From NCBI GenBank assembly GCA_016802295.1, contig JAESIW010000064.1, positions 594,778 to 658,777 of the forward strand: a stretch of 64,000 nt of DNA. Direction: 5' to 3'. The DNA comes from Brachionus rotundiformis. Its lineage: Eukaryota; Rotifera; Eurotatoria; Ploima; Brachionidae. The notes below the pieces were generated by a model. The model worked only from the letters and a program-made list of their open reading frames with translations. It was not told the DNA's origin and did not search any database. Each line of letters begins with the position of its first letter. Positions within the stretch are counted from its first letter, which is position 1. Shown here piece after piece: positions 36,001 to 47,986 of the stretch. A program made the translations under genes and the position numbers.

Positions 36001-39000
36001 CAAATTAATCAAATAATTTTATAAAGATCCATGCCAACCAAATCCATGCTTAAATGGTGGTCAATGTATGGCAAATTATAATGGAGGCACTAGTTGTATA
36101 TGTCTTTCAGGCTACACAGGATCAAGATGTGAAAACCAATCACCCTGTACCTCAAATCCATGTAAAAATGGCGGAAATTGTATTTCAACAGGATTTGGTT
36201 ATAGATGTGAATGTCCTTTAGGAACTACTGGGCCTAATTGTGATTTAAGTAAGTTATAACAATAAAATATTATTCTAAATGCTGAAATTACAGCAAATCC
36301 ATGCTTTTTGAATCCTTGTAAAAACAACGGATTATGTAGGACCAGTTGGAATAATTACGAAAAATATGTGTGTGAGTGCAAAATAGGATATTCTGGGAAA
36401 AATTGTGAACGTAATAATTTTCGTCTATTAGATAAAGATAAGGAAGTATTTTAAAATAAATTAAAAAAAATTAAGGTTCAGTTTGCGATCCTAACCCATG
36501 TACAAACTTTGGTGTTTGCTGTCCAAATAATAAAGGATCATTTTCGTGTCTATGCTTATATGGATATGAAGGATTTCGTTGTGAATTTAGTAGGGTCAAA
36601 AAAAGGAAAATAAAAGATTAAAGTTTAGTTGTAATAAAAGGAAATCCGTGTAAGGATAATCCATGTAAAAATAATGGAAAATGTTATCGCGAAGGACTTA
36701 ATGGCTTTAGATGTATTTGTGAATCAGGATACTTAGGAGCAAAATGCGAAATTCGTAAAAAAAAAAAAATTTAGAAAAAAAATAAAAAAATTTAAATTAA
36801 AGGAGATATATGCTCGCCAAATCCATGTCAAAATTCAGGGCAATGCATCAATCAAAATGGAAAATACAAATGTATTTGTTCACCAGGATTTACAGGAGAA
36901 AATTGTGAATATTGTGATGCATGTGTACCAAATCCATGTCAAAATGCAGGAATTTGTAGTCCTTCAGGAATAGGAGGTGGATTTAGATGCATATGTCCAC
37001 CAGGATTTTTGGGAAGATTATGTGAAGAGAGAGATCCATGTATTAATAATGGCCAATGCGGAATATATGGAAAATGTGTGATAACAATGAACGGATATTC
37101 CAAATGTGTATGCAATCCAGGATGGACAGGAGAAAAATGTGAAAGGCGAGAAGTATGTAACCCAAATCCATGTCAAAATGGACAATGCATTCCACAAGGC
37201 AATTCATACATCTGTCAATGTCCACCAGGATACACTGGTCAAAGATGTGAAAATGCTAATCCATGTAATCCAAATCCATGTCAAAACGGACAATGCATTC
37301 CACAAGGCAATTCATACATCTGTCAATGTCCACCAGGATTCACTGGTCAAAGATGTGAAAACAGAGATCCTTGTTTCTCAAATCCATGCCAAAATGGACA
37401 ATGCATTCCACAAGGCAATTCATACATCTGTCAATGTCCACCAGGATACACTGGTCAAAGATGTGAAAACAGAGATCCTTGTTTCTCAAATCCATGCCAA
37501 AATGGACAATGCATTCCACAAGGCAATTCATACATCTGTCAATGTCCACCAGGATACACTGGTCAAAGATGTGAAAATGCTAATCCATGTAATCCAAATC
37601 CATGTCAAAACGGACAATGCATTCCACAAGGCAATTCATACATCTGTCAATGTCCACCAGGATACACTGGTCAAAGATGTGAAAATGCTAATCCATGTAA
37701 TCCAAATCCATGCCAAAATGGACAATGTATACCTAATGGTAATTATTTTCTAATCCTTATGTCCTCAAACTGAAAAATCCAAAAATTTAGCTTTATTGAA
37801 TATCTTTTCGAGTTGCTGATAATAATATTCTTTCTACAAATAACTTTTTTTCTAAAAAATTATAATGAACGTCAGTTTTCGGATAATTTTTTTTCGATAT
37901 AAGTTCAATTGATAATTTTTAAATAGTTTCGTTTATTATAAAAAAAATTTCTTAATGTATTTAATTTAATTATTTCCGAAGGTAATTCTTTTTCATGCGA
38001 ATGCAAACCTGGTTACAGTGGTAAATTTTGTGAAATTTGCGATCCATGTACTCCTAATCCATGTCAAAACGGACAATGCATCCCACAAGGTAATTCATTC
38101 ATATGTCAATGTCCACCAGGATACACTGGTCAAAGATGTGAAAACAGAGATCCTTGTTTCTCAAGTCCATGTCAAAATGGACAATGCATTCCACAAGGCA
38201 ATTCATACATCTGTCAATGTCCACCAGGATACACTGGTCAAAGATGTGAAAACAGAGATCCTTGTTTCTCAAATCCATGTCAAAATGGACAATGCATTCC
38301 ACAAGGCAATTCATACATCTGTCAATGTCCACCAGGATACACTGGTCAAAGATGTGAAAACAGAGATCCTTGTTTCTCAAATCCATGCCAAAATGGACAA
38401 TGCATTCCACAAGGCAATTCATACATCTGTCAATGTCCACCAGGATACACTGGTCAAAGATGTGAAAACAGAGATCCTTGTTTCTCAAATCCATGCCAAA
38501 ATGGACAATGCATTCCACAAGGCAATTCATACATCTGTCAATGTCCACCAGGATACACTGGTCAAAGATGTGAAAACAGAGATCCTTGTTTCTCAAATCC
38601 ATGCCAAAATGGACAATGCATTCCACAAGGCAATTCATACATCTGTCAATGTCCACCAGGATACACTGGTCAAAGATGTGAAAATGCTAATCCATGTAAT
38701 CCAAATCCATGTCAAAACGGACAATGCATTCCACAAGGCAATTCATACATCTGTCAATGTCCACCAGGATACACTGGTCAAAGATGTGAAAACAGAGATC
38801 CTTGTTTCTCAAATCCATGCCAAAACGGACAATGCATTCCACAAGGCAATTCATACATCTGTCAATGTCCACCAGGATACACTGGTCAAAGATGTGAAAA
38901 CAGAGATCCCTGCTTTAATTCACCTTGTAAAAATGGTGGCCAATGTGTTTCATCTTCTGGTCAAGTCAAATGTTTGTGTCCAACTGGCTATACAGGTGAA

Positions 39001-39471
39001 AATTGTGAGCTTCAGGATATTTGTAATGTCAGAAATCCATGTATTTGTGGTACTTGCCAAAATGATTATTCTAATCCACTCGGATTTAAGTGTTTTTGTC
39101 CTCCTACTTACACAGGTCAACGTTGTGAAAGGGCTTTAAATTGTCTTGATTCTGGTTTTGAATGTAAAAACGGAGGGCAATGTGTTCCTAGAGTACTGGG
39201 TGATTATGTTTGCTCTTGTCCACAACCATATTGCGGATTTACATGTACAAATGTTGTTCCACATTGTACTGCTTTCATGGGTTCTTCACGTAATGGTGGT
39301 ACTTGTAGTCCTTCATTCTGTAATAACAGAGGCACTTGTGAACTTATACACTCTAATAACTCAACTATTTCTTTAAATTCTTCAAATAACTTTTTGTGCC
39401 ATTGCTCTACCGGATGGACCGGTGTTCGATGCGAAAAAAGCTCAAACAAGCTTAGACATACCAAACATTAA
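33023..39471 (+). CDS. Secreted Ly6/uPAR-EGF repeat protein (about 38 EGF domains)
   Basis: Exon 1 (33023-33242) encodes a signal peptide (MNILCVFFLLGTAFHQTRG). Exons 1-2 form a Cys-rich domain of the Ly6/uPAR three-finger type, ending CVCSSDYCNDGN. Two EGF-like modules follow (exon 2 ends 33646), then an acidic Tyr/Asp linker (33726-34094) starting with a basic KSRKR stretch that could be a furin site. After that come EGF modules, mostly one per exon and separated by short phase-1 introns (34147-34257, 34313-34432, 34481-34597, 34647-35110, then 35329 onward). Most carry the CxNGGxC ... CxCPxGYTGxxCE pattern. The last exons hold two arrays of nearly identical modules and end in a unique Cys-rich region (stop 39471) without a membrane helix. 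The frame closes at 35110 where a donor is expected, so the first 2.1 kb may be a separate or alternative transcript; a phase-1 donor at 34928/34929 (GTTACA) could join it to 35329. Functions such as matrix or cuticle protein, or fibropellin/Notch-like adhesion, are inference. Confidence 0.8.
37153..37735 (+). repeat. Tandem 108-bp EGF-coding repeat, array 1
   Basis: About 5.4 copies of a 108-bp (36-codon) unit encoding one EGF domain (consensus part NPCQNGQCIPQGNSYICQCP). Two alternating flavours occur, ANPCNPNPC and RDPCFSNPC, and copies are almost identical at DNA level including synonymous sites, pointing to recent expansion or gene conversion. The array stops inside a unit, at the intron donor near 37739. 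Confidence 0.92.
37739..37981 (+). other. Intron interrupting the EGF array
   Basis: The frame leaves the array at AAT G|GTAATT and resumes after TTTCCGAAG with GTAATTCTTTTTCATGC, giving an intact NGNSFSCEC. At about 240 nt this is far longer than the other introns of the gene. Phase 1, as elsewhere in the gene, but inside an EGF domain rather than between domains. Confidence 0.7.
38041..38912 (+). repeat. Tandem 108-bp EGF-coding repeat, array 2
   Basis: Eight consecutive copies of the same 108-bp unit as array 1; most are of the RDPCFSNPC flavour, one is ANPCNPNPC. Several neighbours differ by only one or two bases (for example tgtcaaaac versus tgccaaaat). The first and last copies are more diverged, as expected for an array growing in its middle. 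The long open frames on the other strand and in the +2 frame here are by-products of the repeat. Confidence 0.93.
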
Positions 39472-39779
39472 TTTAATAATACTCTTCTAGCTAAATCAAC
39501 TTATTTATTTCAATATATTTATTAGGATTTTTAATCAATTTAATTTGGTTAAACAATTAGTTTAAAATCCATTATGTGCCATATATGGTCTTTTTTGTAT
39601 CTTTTTTAAATTAAATCAAATAAACATTTTCAATTTCAAATATTTTTTATTTAGATTTAAAATTAAAATTAAATTTTAGTCTATTTTTGTTAAGGATAAT
39701 ATTTATTCAAAAAAAATAAACAAAACTGTCACCTATAATTTAGTTGTCTATCTAAAAATATTATAATAAATTTAGTATT

Positions 39780-42036
39780 TTATTCAAGCTCAACTAAAAC
39801 TTTTCCTTCATCGACTTGATCACCAACTGTTGTGTTAATTTTTTTTACTTTTCCTGTTCTTTGAGCAACAAGTTTATTTTGCATTTTCATTGCCTCAACA
39901 GTACATATTTCACCTCCTTCATTAATCATTTCGCCAACTTCTACTGACACTGATTTTACAATACCCGGCATTGGCGAAATAATAACAGATGATAAATCAA
40001 CTTGTTTCTTTTTTGGCATATATTTGAGCAATTCATAAGCATTCTGGCTAATAACTTTCAAGTTAAACTACAAAATTTTTTTTTTACTTGTATTTAAATT
40101 ATTTTCATTTTATTTACCTTGGTTCCTAAATATTGAAGACTTATATCGCCATTAGCCTCTTTTGATATTAATTGTAAAGTTATATTTTCATCTCCTAAAT
40201 TGGCATCAATTACTTCATCGAATAAAGTAAATGAGTCATTGACTTGGAGTAAATGTTCGTCATTTAATGTCACTAAAAATTTGTCTCCTTCTTTGGTTAT
40301 TTGGCATTTATGAGCTTCTTTATTATGGTCAAAAACATACAAATTAAACGTGGTATTTGGATTAAATTTAACTGATGAATTTTGTATTGTTCTGCTTCTT
40401 AAAACCTCTTTTGAATAGATAACTGCTGCTAAAGCCATTAAATTATTAGACTCTTTTTTATTCAAAGTCTTTCCTTTGAATCCTTCAGGATAAATCTTTT
40501 GCAGGTATTTTGTTGTGATATCACCTTTAACAAAATGTTCCTCGGTTACTATGTCTCTTAGCAAAGCAATGTTATTGGTAACCCCTCTAATGACATAATT
40601 GTCTAAAGCTTGCACCATGGTATTTAATGCCGACTGACGATCGGGTCCATATGTCACTAATTTACAGATCATTGGATCATAATAAATGCTTATTTCTGAG
40701 CCTTCTTCAATACCTGAATCACATCGAACATTTTGTATATTTCTAGTTGGTTCTTTGTAAGAGGAAAGACGTCCTATTGATGGTAGACCAAAATTTTTAT
40801 ATGGATCTTCCGCATATACTCTCGATTCAATAGCCCATCCGTTTATTTTAATATCATCTTGAGTTATCTTAAGCTTGTGACCTTTGGCAACTCTGATCAT
40901 TTCTTGGACAATGTCGACGCCTGTTATGCATTCGGATATTGGATGTTCGACTTGGAGGCGAGTGTTCATTTCAAGGAAGTAGAACTTTTTCTGCGAATCT
41001 ACCAAAAATTCGCACGTACCAGCGGAACTGTAGCCTACAGCTTGAGCCAAAGCGATGGCCTCTTCTCCCATCTTGCGTCTTGTCTCTGGATCTATGAAAG
41101 TACTTGGAGCTTCTTCGATAACTTTTTGGTTTCTTCGCTGAATTGAGCATTCTCTTTCATTTAAATATACAAAGTTTCCATGCTTATCACCAAGAAGTTG
41201 AATCTCAATGTGTCGTGGATTATCTATAAATTTTTCAACCAACATTCTATCATCACCAAAACTTGAAGCAGCTTCGGATTTGGATAAACGAAAGCCTTCA
41301 ATAGCTTCTTTATCATTCCATGCAATTCTCATGCCTTTACCACCGCCTCCAGCTGAAGCCTTGATCATCACAGGATATGTTATTTGATTAGCTATTTCTA
41401 GGCAATGTTTTTCGTCATTTATCACACCATCAAAACCAGGTATTATGCTGACACCAGCTTCTTTGGCAATACGCTTGCTCATTATTTTATCACCCATGGC
41501 CATTATTGATTTGCTTGATGGACCTATAAACTCTACGCCCATTTCTGCCAAGCGGCGAGCAAATTCCATGTTCTCGGACAGAAAACCATATCCTGGATGA
41601 ACTGCCTCTGAATTAGTTAGCCTAATTGCTTCAATTATTGCATCTATGTTCAAATAAGATTTGATTGAAGCTGCAGGTCCTATACAAATCGCTTCATCAG
41701 CCATCTTGACATGAAGCGAATTGTAGTCTACATCGCTATGTACAGCTACCGACTTAATTCCCATTGCCTTGCATGATTTTATCACTCGACATGCGATTTC
41801 TCCTCTATTAGCAATGAGAATTTTGTTAAATTTCTTAAATTAATTCTCAATTAATTTTTTAATTAGGGTGTGTTCTTGATTTTAATACTAACTGGTTCAT
41901 TTTCATCAATTTTACTAAGAAAATAAATGCTTCGGTCTGTCGGTACACCAGAAATGGTTGATTGATATCTTACCAAATTGTTCAAAAGATAAGAGTTCTT
42001 TGTATTTAGCAAAACTCGGAAAATGTTAGCTTGCAT
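39780..42036 (-). CDS. PCCA: Propionyl-CoA carboxylase alpha subunit, mitochondrial
   Basis: Three exons (42036-41893, 41833-40118, 40067-39780) encode 715 aa, close to human PCCA (728 aa). The biotin-dependent enzyme carboxylates propionyl-CoA to methylmalonyl-CoA in the mitochondrial matrix. Exon 1 encodes a basic leader ending before FNKILIANRGEIACR, the start of the biotin carboxylase domain. In order there follow VHPGYGFLSENMEF, the ATP-grasp loop KASAGGGGKGMRIAW, EKFIDNPRHIEIQ, LNERECSIQRRNQKVIEEAP, FLEMNTRLQVEHP and AEDPYKNFGLPSIGRLS. The BT/linker region is followed by the biotinyl domain with EAMKM (biotin Lys about 681). MADEAICIGPAASIKSYLN marks PCCA rather than MCCA or PC. Donor of intron 1 is weak (GTTAGT). 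Convergent with the EGF gene. Confidence 0.96.
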
Positions 42037-42704
42037 TTTTCTCTAAAATGGTTAAAAATTATGTAAAATTTCTATTTAGCAGCGTTTTTTTTTGAAACAT
42101 TTTCTTTTTATTTTTAATAATAATCATAATTTAATTTATATTAGGATAATTAAGAAAAAATTTTTCCAATCACTCCTTAAACATTTTGCATAAAAAAGTT
42201 CAATTTTCGAGTCTTGAAAAATTTTTAAAAATTCAGGTATCGTTAATAGTAGCTTAAAGTAAGAAAAACTATTTTAAATCTATACATATAAATTATTTTT
42301 TCTGATTCTATTTTTTCGTCTTCGCGTTAATGTTTGAGAGTGCGCGCAAATCGTTTACTTAAAAATTTCTTTCTTTCGATTTTTAATATCGGAATTTATA
42401 ATAAAAATACATTATACAAAATATAAATTAATAAAGAATCTTATTATTTGCGTTTTAGTCAATGATTTGATAGGGTTTAAAGAATGAGAGAAATTATAAT
42501 TGACTGATTTTGCTTAGTCATTATTAAATTTTATGTTTCTTAGCCTTTAAGCTTTTTTTTGTTATTTAAAAACATGAGAATAAAATTCAGTTTTTACTTA
42601 ACAATTTTTTTATGAAAATTGTTTGATTTAAAATCATTTAAATTTTGAAAAAAAGTTTAAAAATTGTAAAGCTTTTATTTAAAAAAAAATTAAATTAATA
42701 AAAA
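42037..42704. other. Intergenic, no gene seen
   Basis: Promoter side of PCCA and the left flank of the transposase relic. AT-rich without a frame. Confidence 0.55.
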
Positions 42705-43440
42705 TATCTATGGATTTACTGAAGCGTTTGGTTATGAAAATGACAGTGAATATAAACGAGTTATGTGTTGGGCACATGTCTGAATGAATCTTGATAAACA
42801 AAATGTAGTTATTTCGGATTTAGAAATTAGAAATTAGATATCGAAAGATATCAAAAAATTAAAAATATCATACTGTACCGAGTTATTTAAAAAAGGCTAT
42901 GAGTTGTTTGAAAAAATATGTTAAAGTAGAAAAAATATTGAAATAGAAAATTTTATTAAATACTTTAAGTGTGAGTGGATCTATTCAGTGAGAAGTGGTT
43001 TGAATGAAGGCTTAACACGGGGCGAACATCAAATCAGATACATGGAAAATGGCTCATGAATTTTTGGAATCATCCGATTCTATAATAAAAAAAATTGGAA
43101 AAAATTCAAATATGTATATTTTACGAAAAAAGCGAATGAACATTTAATACTTAGTGATTTTATTAACAAAAATTACCGCAAGATTAAAAATTTAGACTCT
43201 GATTTGTTATTTAATATTGCAAAAGAGATCAATATTATTAAGTAAAATTCAGATTGATGGACTACTAGTAAATGTAGTTGTTGTTATTATTTGGAAAATT
43301 ATCATTGTTATCATCTTATTGTTTTGGCTGTGAATCAAGAATTGTTTACCATACCGACTCGATACATCAGTGTTTCAATTGAGCCTAAAAAGAAGGCTGA
43401 AAAGGTTTCTAAAGCAAAAAAGACTATACAAAGGCAATAA
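42705..43440 (+). pseudogene. Decayed MULE (Mutator-like) transposase with SWIM zinc finger
   Basis: Fragments in one direction but broken by stops and frame changes match a MULE transposase end. They include FGYENDSEYKRVMCWAHV (the MULE core block before a stop), EWIYSVRSGLNEGLTRGE, FTKKANEHLILSDFINKNY, and then a SWIM finger CSCCYYLENYHCYHLIVLAV (CxC...CxH). It ends with the basic tail KKKAEKVSKAKKTIQRQ and a stop at 43438-43440. The order and spacing are those of the family C-terminal half; the N-terminal half and terminal inverted repeats are not visible. It is non-functional. Confidence 0.8.
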
Positions 43441-44085
43441 TTTTTTTTTAGATTTGTATTTTAATTAATTAAAATAGACATCAAATAAAGTTTTGACAGT
43501 ACATTAAATAAACAGGATGTTATTAATTGATATAAATTTTTAATTAATAATTAGAACATAAACTAATAATTTTGTGTTTTTTTTTTGAGAAATTTACTAA
43601 CTAATAAATTAATACTAAGTCTTTTTAAATTCAACTAAAAACATTTCAAAATAAATCTTGAGGGCCAAAATACTAAATTTTTATCTAATTTTCATTTAAA
43701 GCTTCTTGTCTGTTCACAATAATTAATATAACATAAATTTATAACTATCTTTCAAAATTTCAAATTTAATTTTCTAATATATTTTCTAATAATATTTGCA
43801 TTTGGTTATTTATTAAAATGATTTCAACAAAAATCACTATCTGCAAGAAGCGGAAGAAGGAACTTGAGGATTTAATGGTAATTAAGCTCCAGTTTTTGAA
43901 TATAAAAATTCAAGCACTTAAAAAGGAAAGCCTTGGTAAAATTTTTTTATATTAATAACATTCGATTGGGTTTCTTATCCCAAAAAAAAGAATCTTTTTT
44001 TTAACAAATAGATAGGAATTACCATAATTTTTTGATAAATACTTTTATTTAAAAGTCAAATAAACAAGACTAAAACAAATTATTT
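43441..44085. other. Intergenic with a possible micro-ORF
   Basis: AT-rich. A 45-codon ATG frame at 43818-43955 (+) starts MISTKITICKKRKKELEDLM, basic and helix-prone. It might be a small peptide, a remnant of the neighbouring mobile element or chance; there is no further support. Confidence 0.3.
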
Positions 44086-46854
44086 TTAGTTAATGACTTG
44101 AGAATTCCAGAGTTCAAATAATTTTTCTTGACAATTGTTGATGTAAATATCCAAAAAATGCACTAGACTTGTGAAATTAATCAATTCTTCTTGTCTGTTT
44201 GTCTGACTATCGCCATCTAATAGATCAAATTTTATATTCAAATTGGACAAGTTTTTTCCATTAGCTTCACTTAAAAATTCTTGACTATAGCTAAATTGAA
44301 CTTTGAAGTTTACAGCCTTATCTTTTGAATTTTCAAATAGCCTTTCGCTAGTTTTTCGCTCGATTTCCAAATCATTTAAACCAGGTAAATTCTTGATCAA
44401 ATCTCGTTTAACTGGTCTCCTTCCCTGCCAAGTATTTTTCACAACACTTAGACAATAACTTGCCAGTGTTTGGGCTTCATCAGGCTCAAATTCAACTTCA
44501 CAATTGTTGTTTAGACTTTCGTCAATAACACAGACATAAGTTTGAGTTGGTCTATTGGGGTCCTGTAATGAGTCCTCTGTTCTTAGACGTTTGGGTGAAC
44601 AGTTGAGTCCAAGAGAGTCAACTTTGTCACAAATTTGGTTCAAAATTCTGGTGCGTTTTTTAGGCTTTTCTTTGATAGAACTTGGATCCATTTTTTGGAA
44701 TAGCAAACAATCTGTCATTAGATACATGACAAAATCAATTGCCTTGCGTAAGCTAATGTTTTCTGGAATTTTTTTTGGATCGTCTATCTTAAGATTAATA
44801 AAACTCTTCTCGACTAAATCTTTATTAGAGGCATTAACAGGAAGGCTTTTTTTGGTAGTCAAAAGTATTAAACCCCAGCCCTTGTTCGCTGACCGCTTAG
44901 GCTGTTGTTGGTAAATCAGTAATTCATTAGATCCTTTGCATTCAAGCTTAAACCTTTCTAAAGTACTCTTTGGTATGTTGACTGTCAAGTTATGGCTCAA
45001 ATCAAAAGGGTCTTGGATATTGATATACTGAGATAATTTGGATAGCTCAATTTTTTTATCGATTAAAACTGTCTTCACTTTATTTGTTAAAATAATTTCC
45101 TTATCAAATGGAAACTGAGAATAAAATTCAAAAAATCCTTTTAATAAATCATTTTGAGAAGTCAAAGCGGAGTAATTTTCAGACGAAACCAAAGTTTTTA
45201 TCTTTGATATGTCTTTTTCAAATGCGCAGTTCCAACCGTGAATTTCATTCACTTTATCTAAACAGAAAATTATATTTATTAATTTTTTATTAATTCAATG
45301 CCTTATTTAATTTAAAAAAATTTTTCCTGTATTTTAAATTGATATTTTAAAAATAAAAACTAATATTAGAAATCTAAAATTTTACTTGTTATTTTGGCTA
45401 AATCTTCCACTTTTGGCAAATATCCGATTCCTTTACTTTGAAGATAGAATATAAGCATCCACATAATAGTATAACTATTAAATTTATTTGTTGAGTAAAG
45501 ATTTTTTTGCCTGAACCAATATCTCAAAACAAATATTGTCTTTTTTAAACTTGGTTCCAATTCAAAGTATAAATTCAGCAAATGACTGTTTTCGCATGCC
45601 AGACTTTAAAACAAAATATTTAAAAGCTTTTTTAAAGTATGACATCTTAAATTACAAGTTATTCAAACTTAAATCACAGTTTACATTGATTTTATCATTG
45701 TGAAATCTTACCACTGGACAGCGAGTATTGGTAATTGTTTTTAAACTCTTAATGTCATAATAAAAACGCTGAAGTATTCGAGATAATATTTTTATTTGAT
45801 GTTCTACATCAAATTTTAAAAATTCTCCATATTTTTTATCATTCTGAAAAAAATTTATTAAAATGTGTAATTTTAGATTGTTGAAAGAAATTACAAAAAA
45901 AGTTTTAATATCTTCTTTTAAACAATGCTCCTCTTCTTCATTCTCATCTTCTAAATTCACATCTTCTTCGATTTCCTCACTTTCCATATTTGAATCAGCG
46001 CTGTCATTTTTTGCATTTTTTAACATTTTGACAACCACCTTAGGCTGTTTTAGTTGCTTCAATTGATTGTCAATTTTATATTGCTTGAACAGAATACTCA
46101 AATCCATGTCCGAACCTTTACAAGCCAGGCCAGTAAACGAAGAACCAAAAATCTCTACATTAAAATCTTCTTTTGACCAGAATTGAGAAAGTATGCTCAT
46201 AAGTTTATCTTTAACTTCATGTCTTTGTTCCATTTCTTGGTCATTTAATTTGAAATATTCAACTAACTTATCTATTTGTTCATCAAAAGTCTGGCACTTT
46301 CCCATCCAAGTATTCAATGCCACTGCCTCCTCTCTTAAGCTAGTCATTAATTCCTTCTTTTTATCATGGTTTGAACTTAATTTGGAGACAAATTGTTTTA
46401 GTTCTCGCCTTGATACCTTTAGTTTTTTGCCATCAACAACATGTTCCTTACAGTCCAAGGCTAAATCAACACTTTTCACATCTTCGTATTCAATTATGGC
46501 ATAGGCATTCTGAGAAAATAGGATTTTATTTAAAATAAACAAAAATGATTTCTTACTTTCTCATTATCTGTTATTATTTTATTAATTTTTCCAAATTTAA
46601 TAAAATTTTCTTCTAGTTGTTTAATAAATGTGTTTTTTTTTAAACCGCTAACAAACAATGATCTCTTGGCACTATTTTCTCTATCTTCTTTTAACGATTC
46701 AATTTTTTTGTGTCGCTTTCCTTCCAAATGTTGTTTAAATTGATCCTCTTTTGATTAAAAAAAAATTATTTCATCTCAAATTATGATAAGGAAATTCAAA
46801 ATAAAATTTACCATTTTTAAAATCAAGTTTACATAAAGTACAATTCAAAGTCAT
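44086..46854 (-). CDS. TUT1: TUT1/Star-PAP-like terminal nucleotidyltransferase
   Basis: Exons 46854-46812, 46747-46557, 46509-45656, 45603-45386 and 45257-44086. A 51-nt segment (45894-45844, GTAATT...TTTTCAG) inside exon 3 is probably an intron but keeps the frame, so the product is 808 or 825 aa (human 874). Domain order is that of U6 TUTase/Star-PAP: an N-terminal U1-like C2H2 finger (CTLCKLDFKNG ... HLEGKRH), an RRM (RSLFVSGLKKNTFIKQLEEN ... AYAIIEYEDVKSVDLAL), and a nucleotidyltransferase core with GSSFTGLACKGSDMDLSILF (two catalytic Asp) and a third Asp in NVNCDLSLNN. An acidic insert splits the catalytic palm as in TUT1, followed by the PAP-associated domain (YTIMWMLIFYLQSKG ... GWNCAFEKD) and a C-terminal domain. 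It would add U or A to RNA 3' ends in the nucleus. Confidence 0.88.
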
Positions 46855-47986
46855 TTTTGGTTTTTAATTCAAACTAAATAAATTGGCTGTAAAGATTTTT
46901 GAAGCTATTGTTAGGATTTAAAGGTCTAGGACATATTAAATCAATTTGAAGTTAATTTTGGATTTTTTGAAATTAAAATTAAGTGCAAAATTTTTAATTT
47001 CATAATATAGCTTAAAAATGTTTTGCTTTTTGCAGAGTTATAATGATAAAGAATTTTAGTAAAATGTTGATTTTTTTAGTTTTTAAAAAATACAACAAGT
47101 CAAATAAAGACGAATTATTAAATTATTAAATTCATTAAATTCAAATTACTAATTTGATTTTTTTTCACAAACATCTAATTATTATCTGTCCATATGAAGT
47201 AACAAAGTAAAGTTTTTTTTTTTTTTTTTAATTCGTAGTTAATTAAATTGAAAAAATTATTTAATAGAAAATAATTTAAGAATTAATTTAATAATTTTAA
47301 AATTTATTTAAATCTAAGTAAATCATAATTTTGAAATGTTTAACTTTAAAATTACTAAAGTGAATGGGATTTTACAAAGGAAAAAATTTTTTATTTGTTT
47401 TTGATTAATTTTCTAGTCCTTTTTTGACGAAAAATGCTAGAAAATTTTAAATTTTTCATTATGGGTATAAAATTTTGATCGTGAAGTTTTAATTTCCAAC
47501 TGACTAAACAGATAGATTGGAACGTGTCTTCAAATAAGAAATTTGAGAGTTTGTGGTCATTTTCGAATTTCTTTTTTATATTATGAGGTTTATAATAAAT
47601 ACAATGTTTCAAAGAAATAAGTTAATAAGTTATGAAATTAGTTAAATTAGTTAAATTGGTTTAAATTACTTATCTAGACAAAAGGATATAAATAGATTTT
47701 CATTTTGGTCAATTAAATAATTTAATTTTTATCTTAGACTTTTGAAAACAAATTTTAAATAATGTTAGTAGCCATAACTCTGCCAAAGTCGGTCCAAGCC
47801 CTGTTGACATAAATTGTTAGTTTAAATTTATAACTTACATACAAAAATTTTATCAAAATTCAAAAACAATTTTTAAATTAATTCATAGATAAATTTTCCT
47901 TAAAAATAATAAATAATATTCAACTTTTAAATGATCAATTTTTTATGTACCAATAAATAAGCCTAAACTACGAAGACCGATGCAGT
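46855..47986. other. Intergenic, no gene seen
   Basis: AT-rich spacer. A 73-codon minus frame near 47400-47600 lacks an ATG start and any family resemblance. The stretch leads into the retrotransposon relic. Confidence 0.5.

Noticed and set aside
37106..37753. Long plus-strand frame overlapping EGF array 1 in another frame
   Set aside because: It is rich in His/Val/Lys and arises because a 108-bp repeat keeps any stop-free frame open. The EGF frame has conserved Cys spacing and correct splicing.
38099..38656. Antisense frame over the EGF array (Cys/Asp-rich repeats)
   Set aside because: Mirror of the repeated coding strand, with no start context or family resemblance.
37153..38912. Regular repeats considered as a CRISPR-like or satellite array
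   Set aside because: Unit length is 36 codons, there are no spacers, and every copy encodes an EGF domain in frame.
38018..39139. 373-codon frame over EGF array 2
   Set aside because: Same repeat artefact. The EGF reading continues through to 39471 with domain structure, this frame does not.
40859..41146. 95-codon plus frame inside PCCA
   Set aside because: Antisense shadow of the highly conserved biotin carboxylase core.
47391..47612. 73-codon minus frame
   Set aside because: No ATG start, AT-rich composition like the flanks, no recognisable motif.
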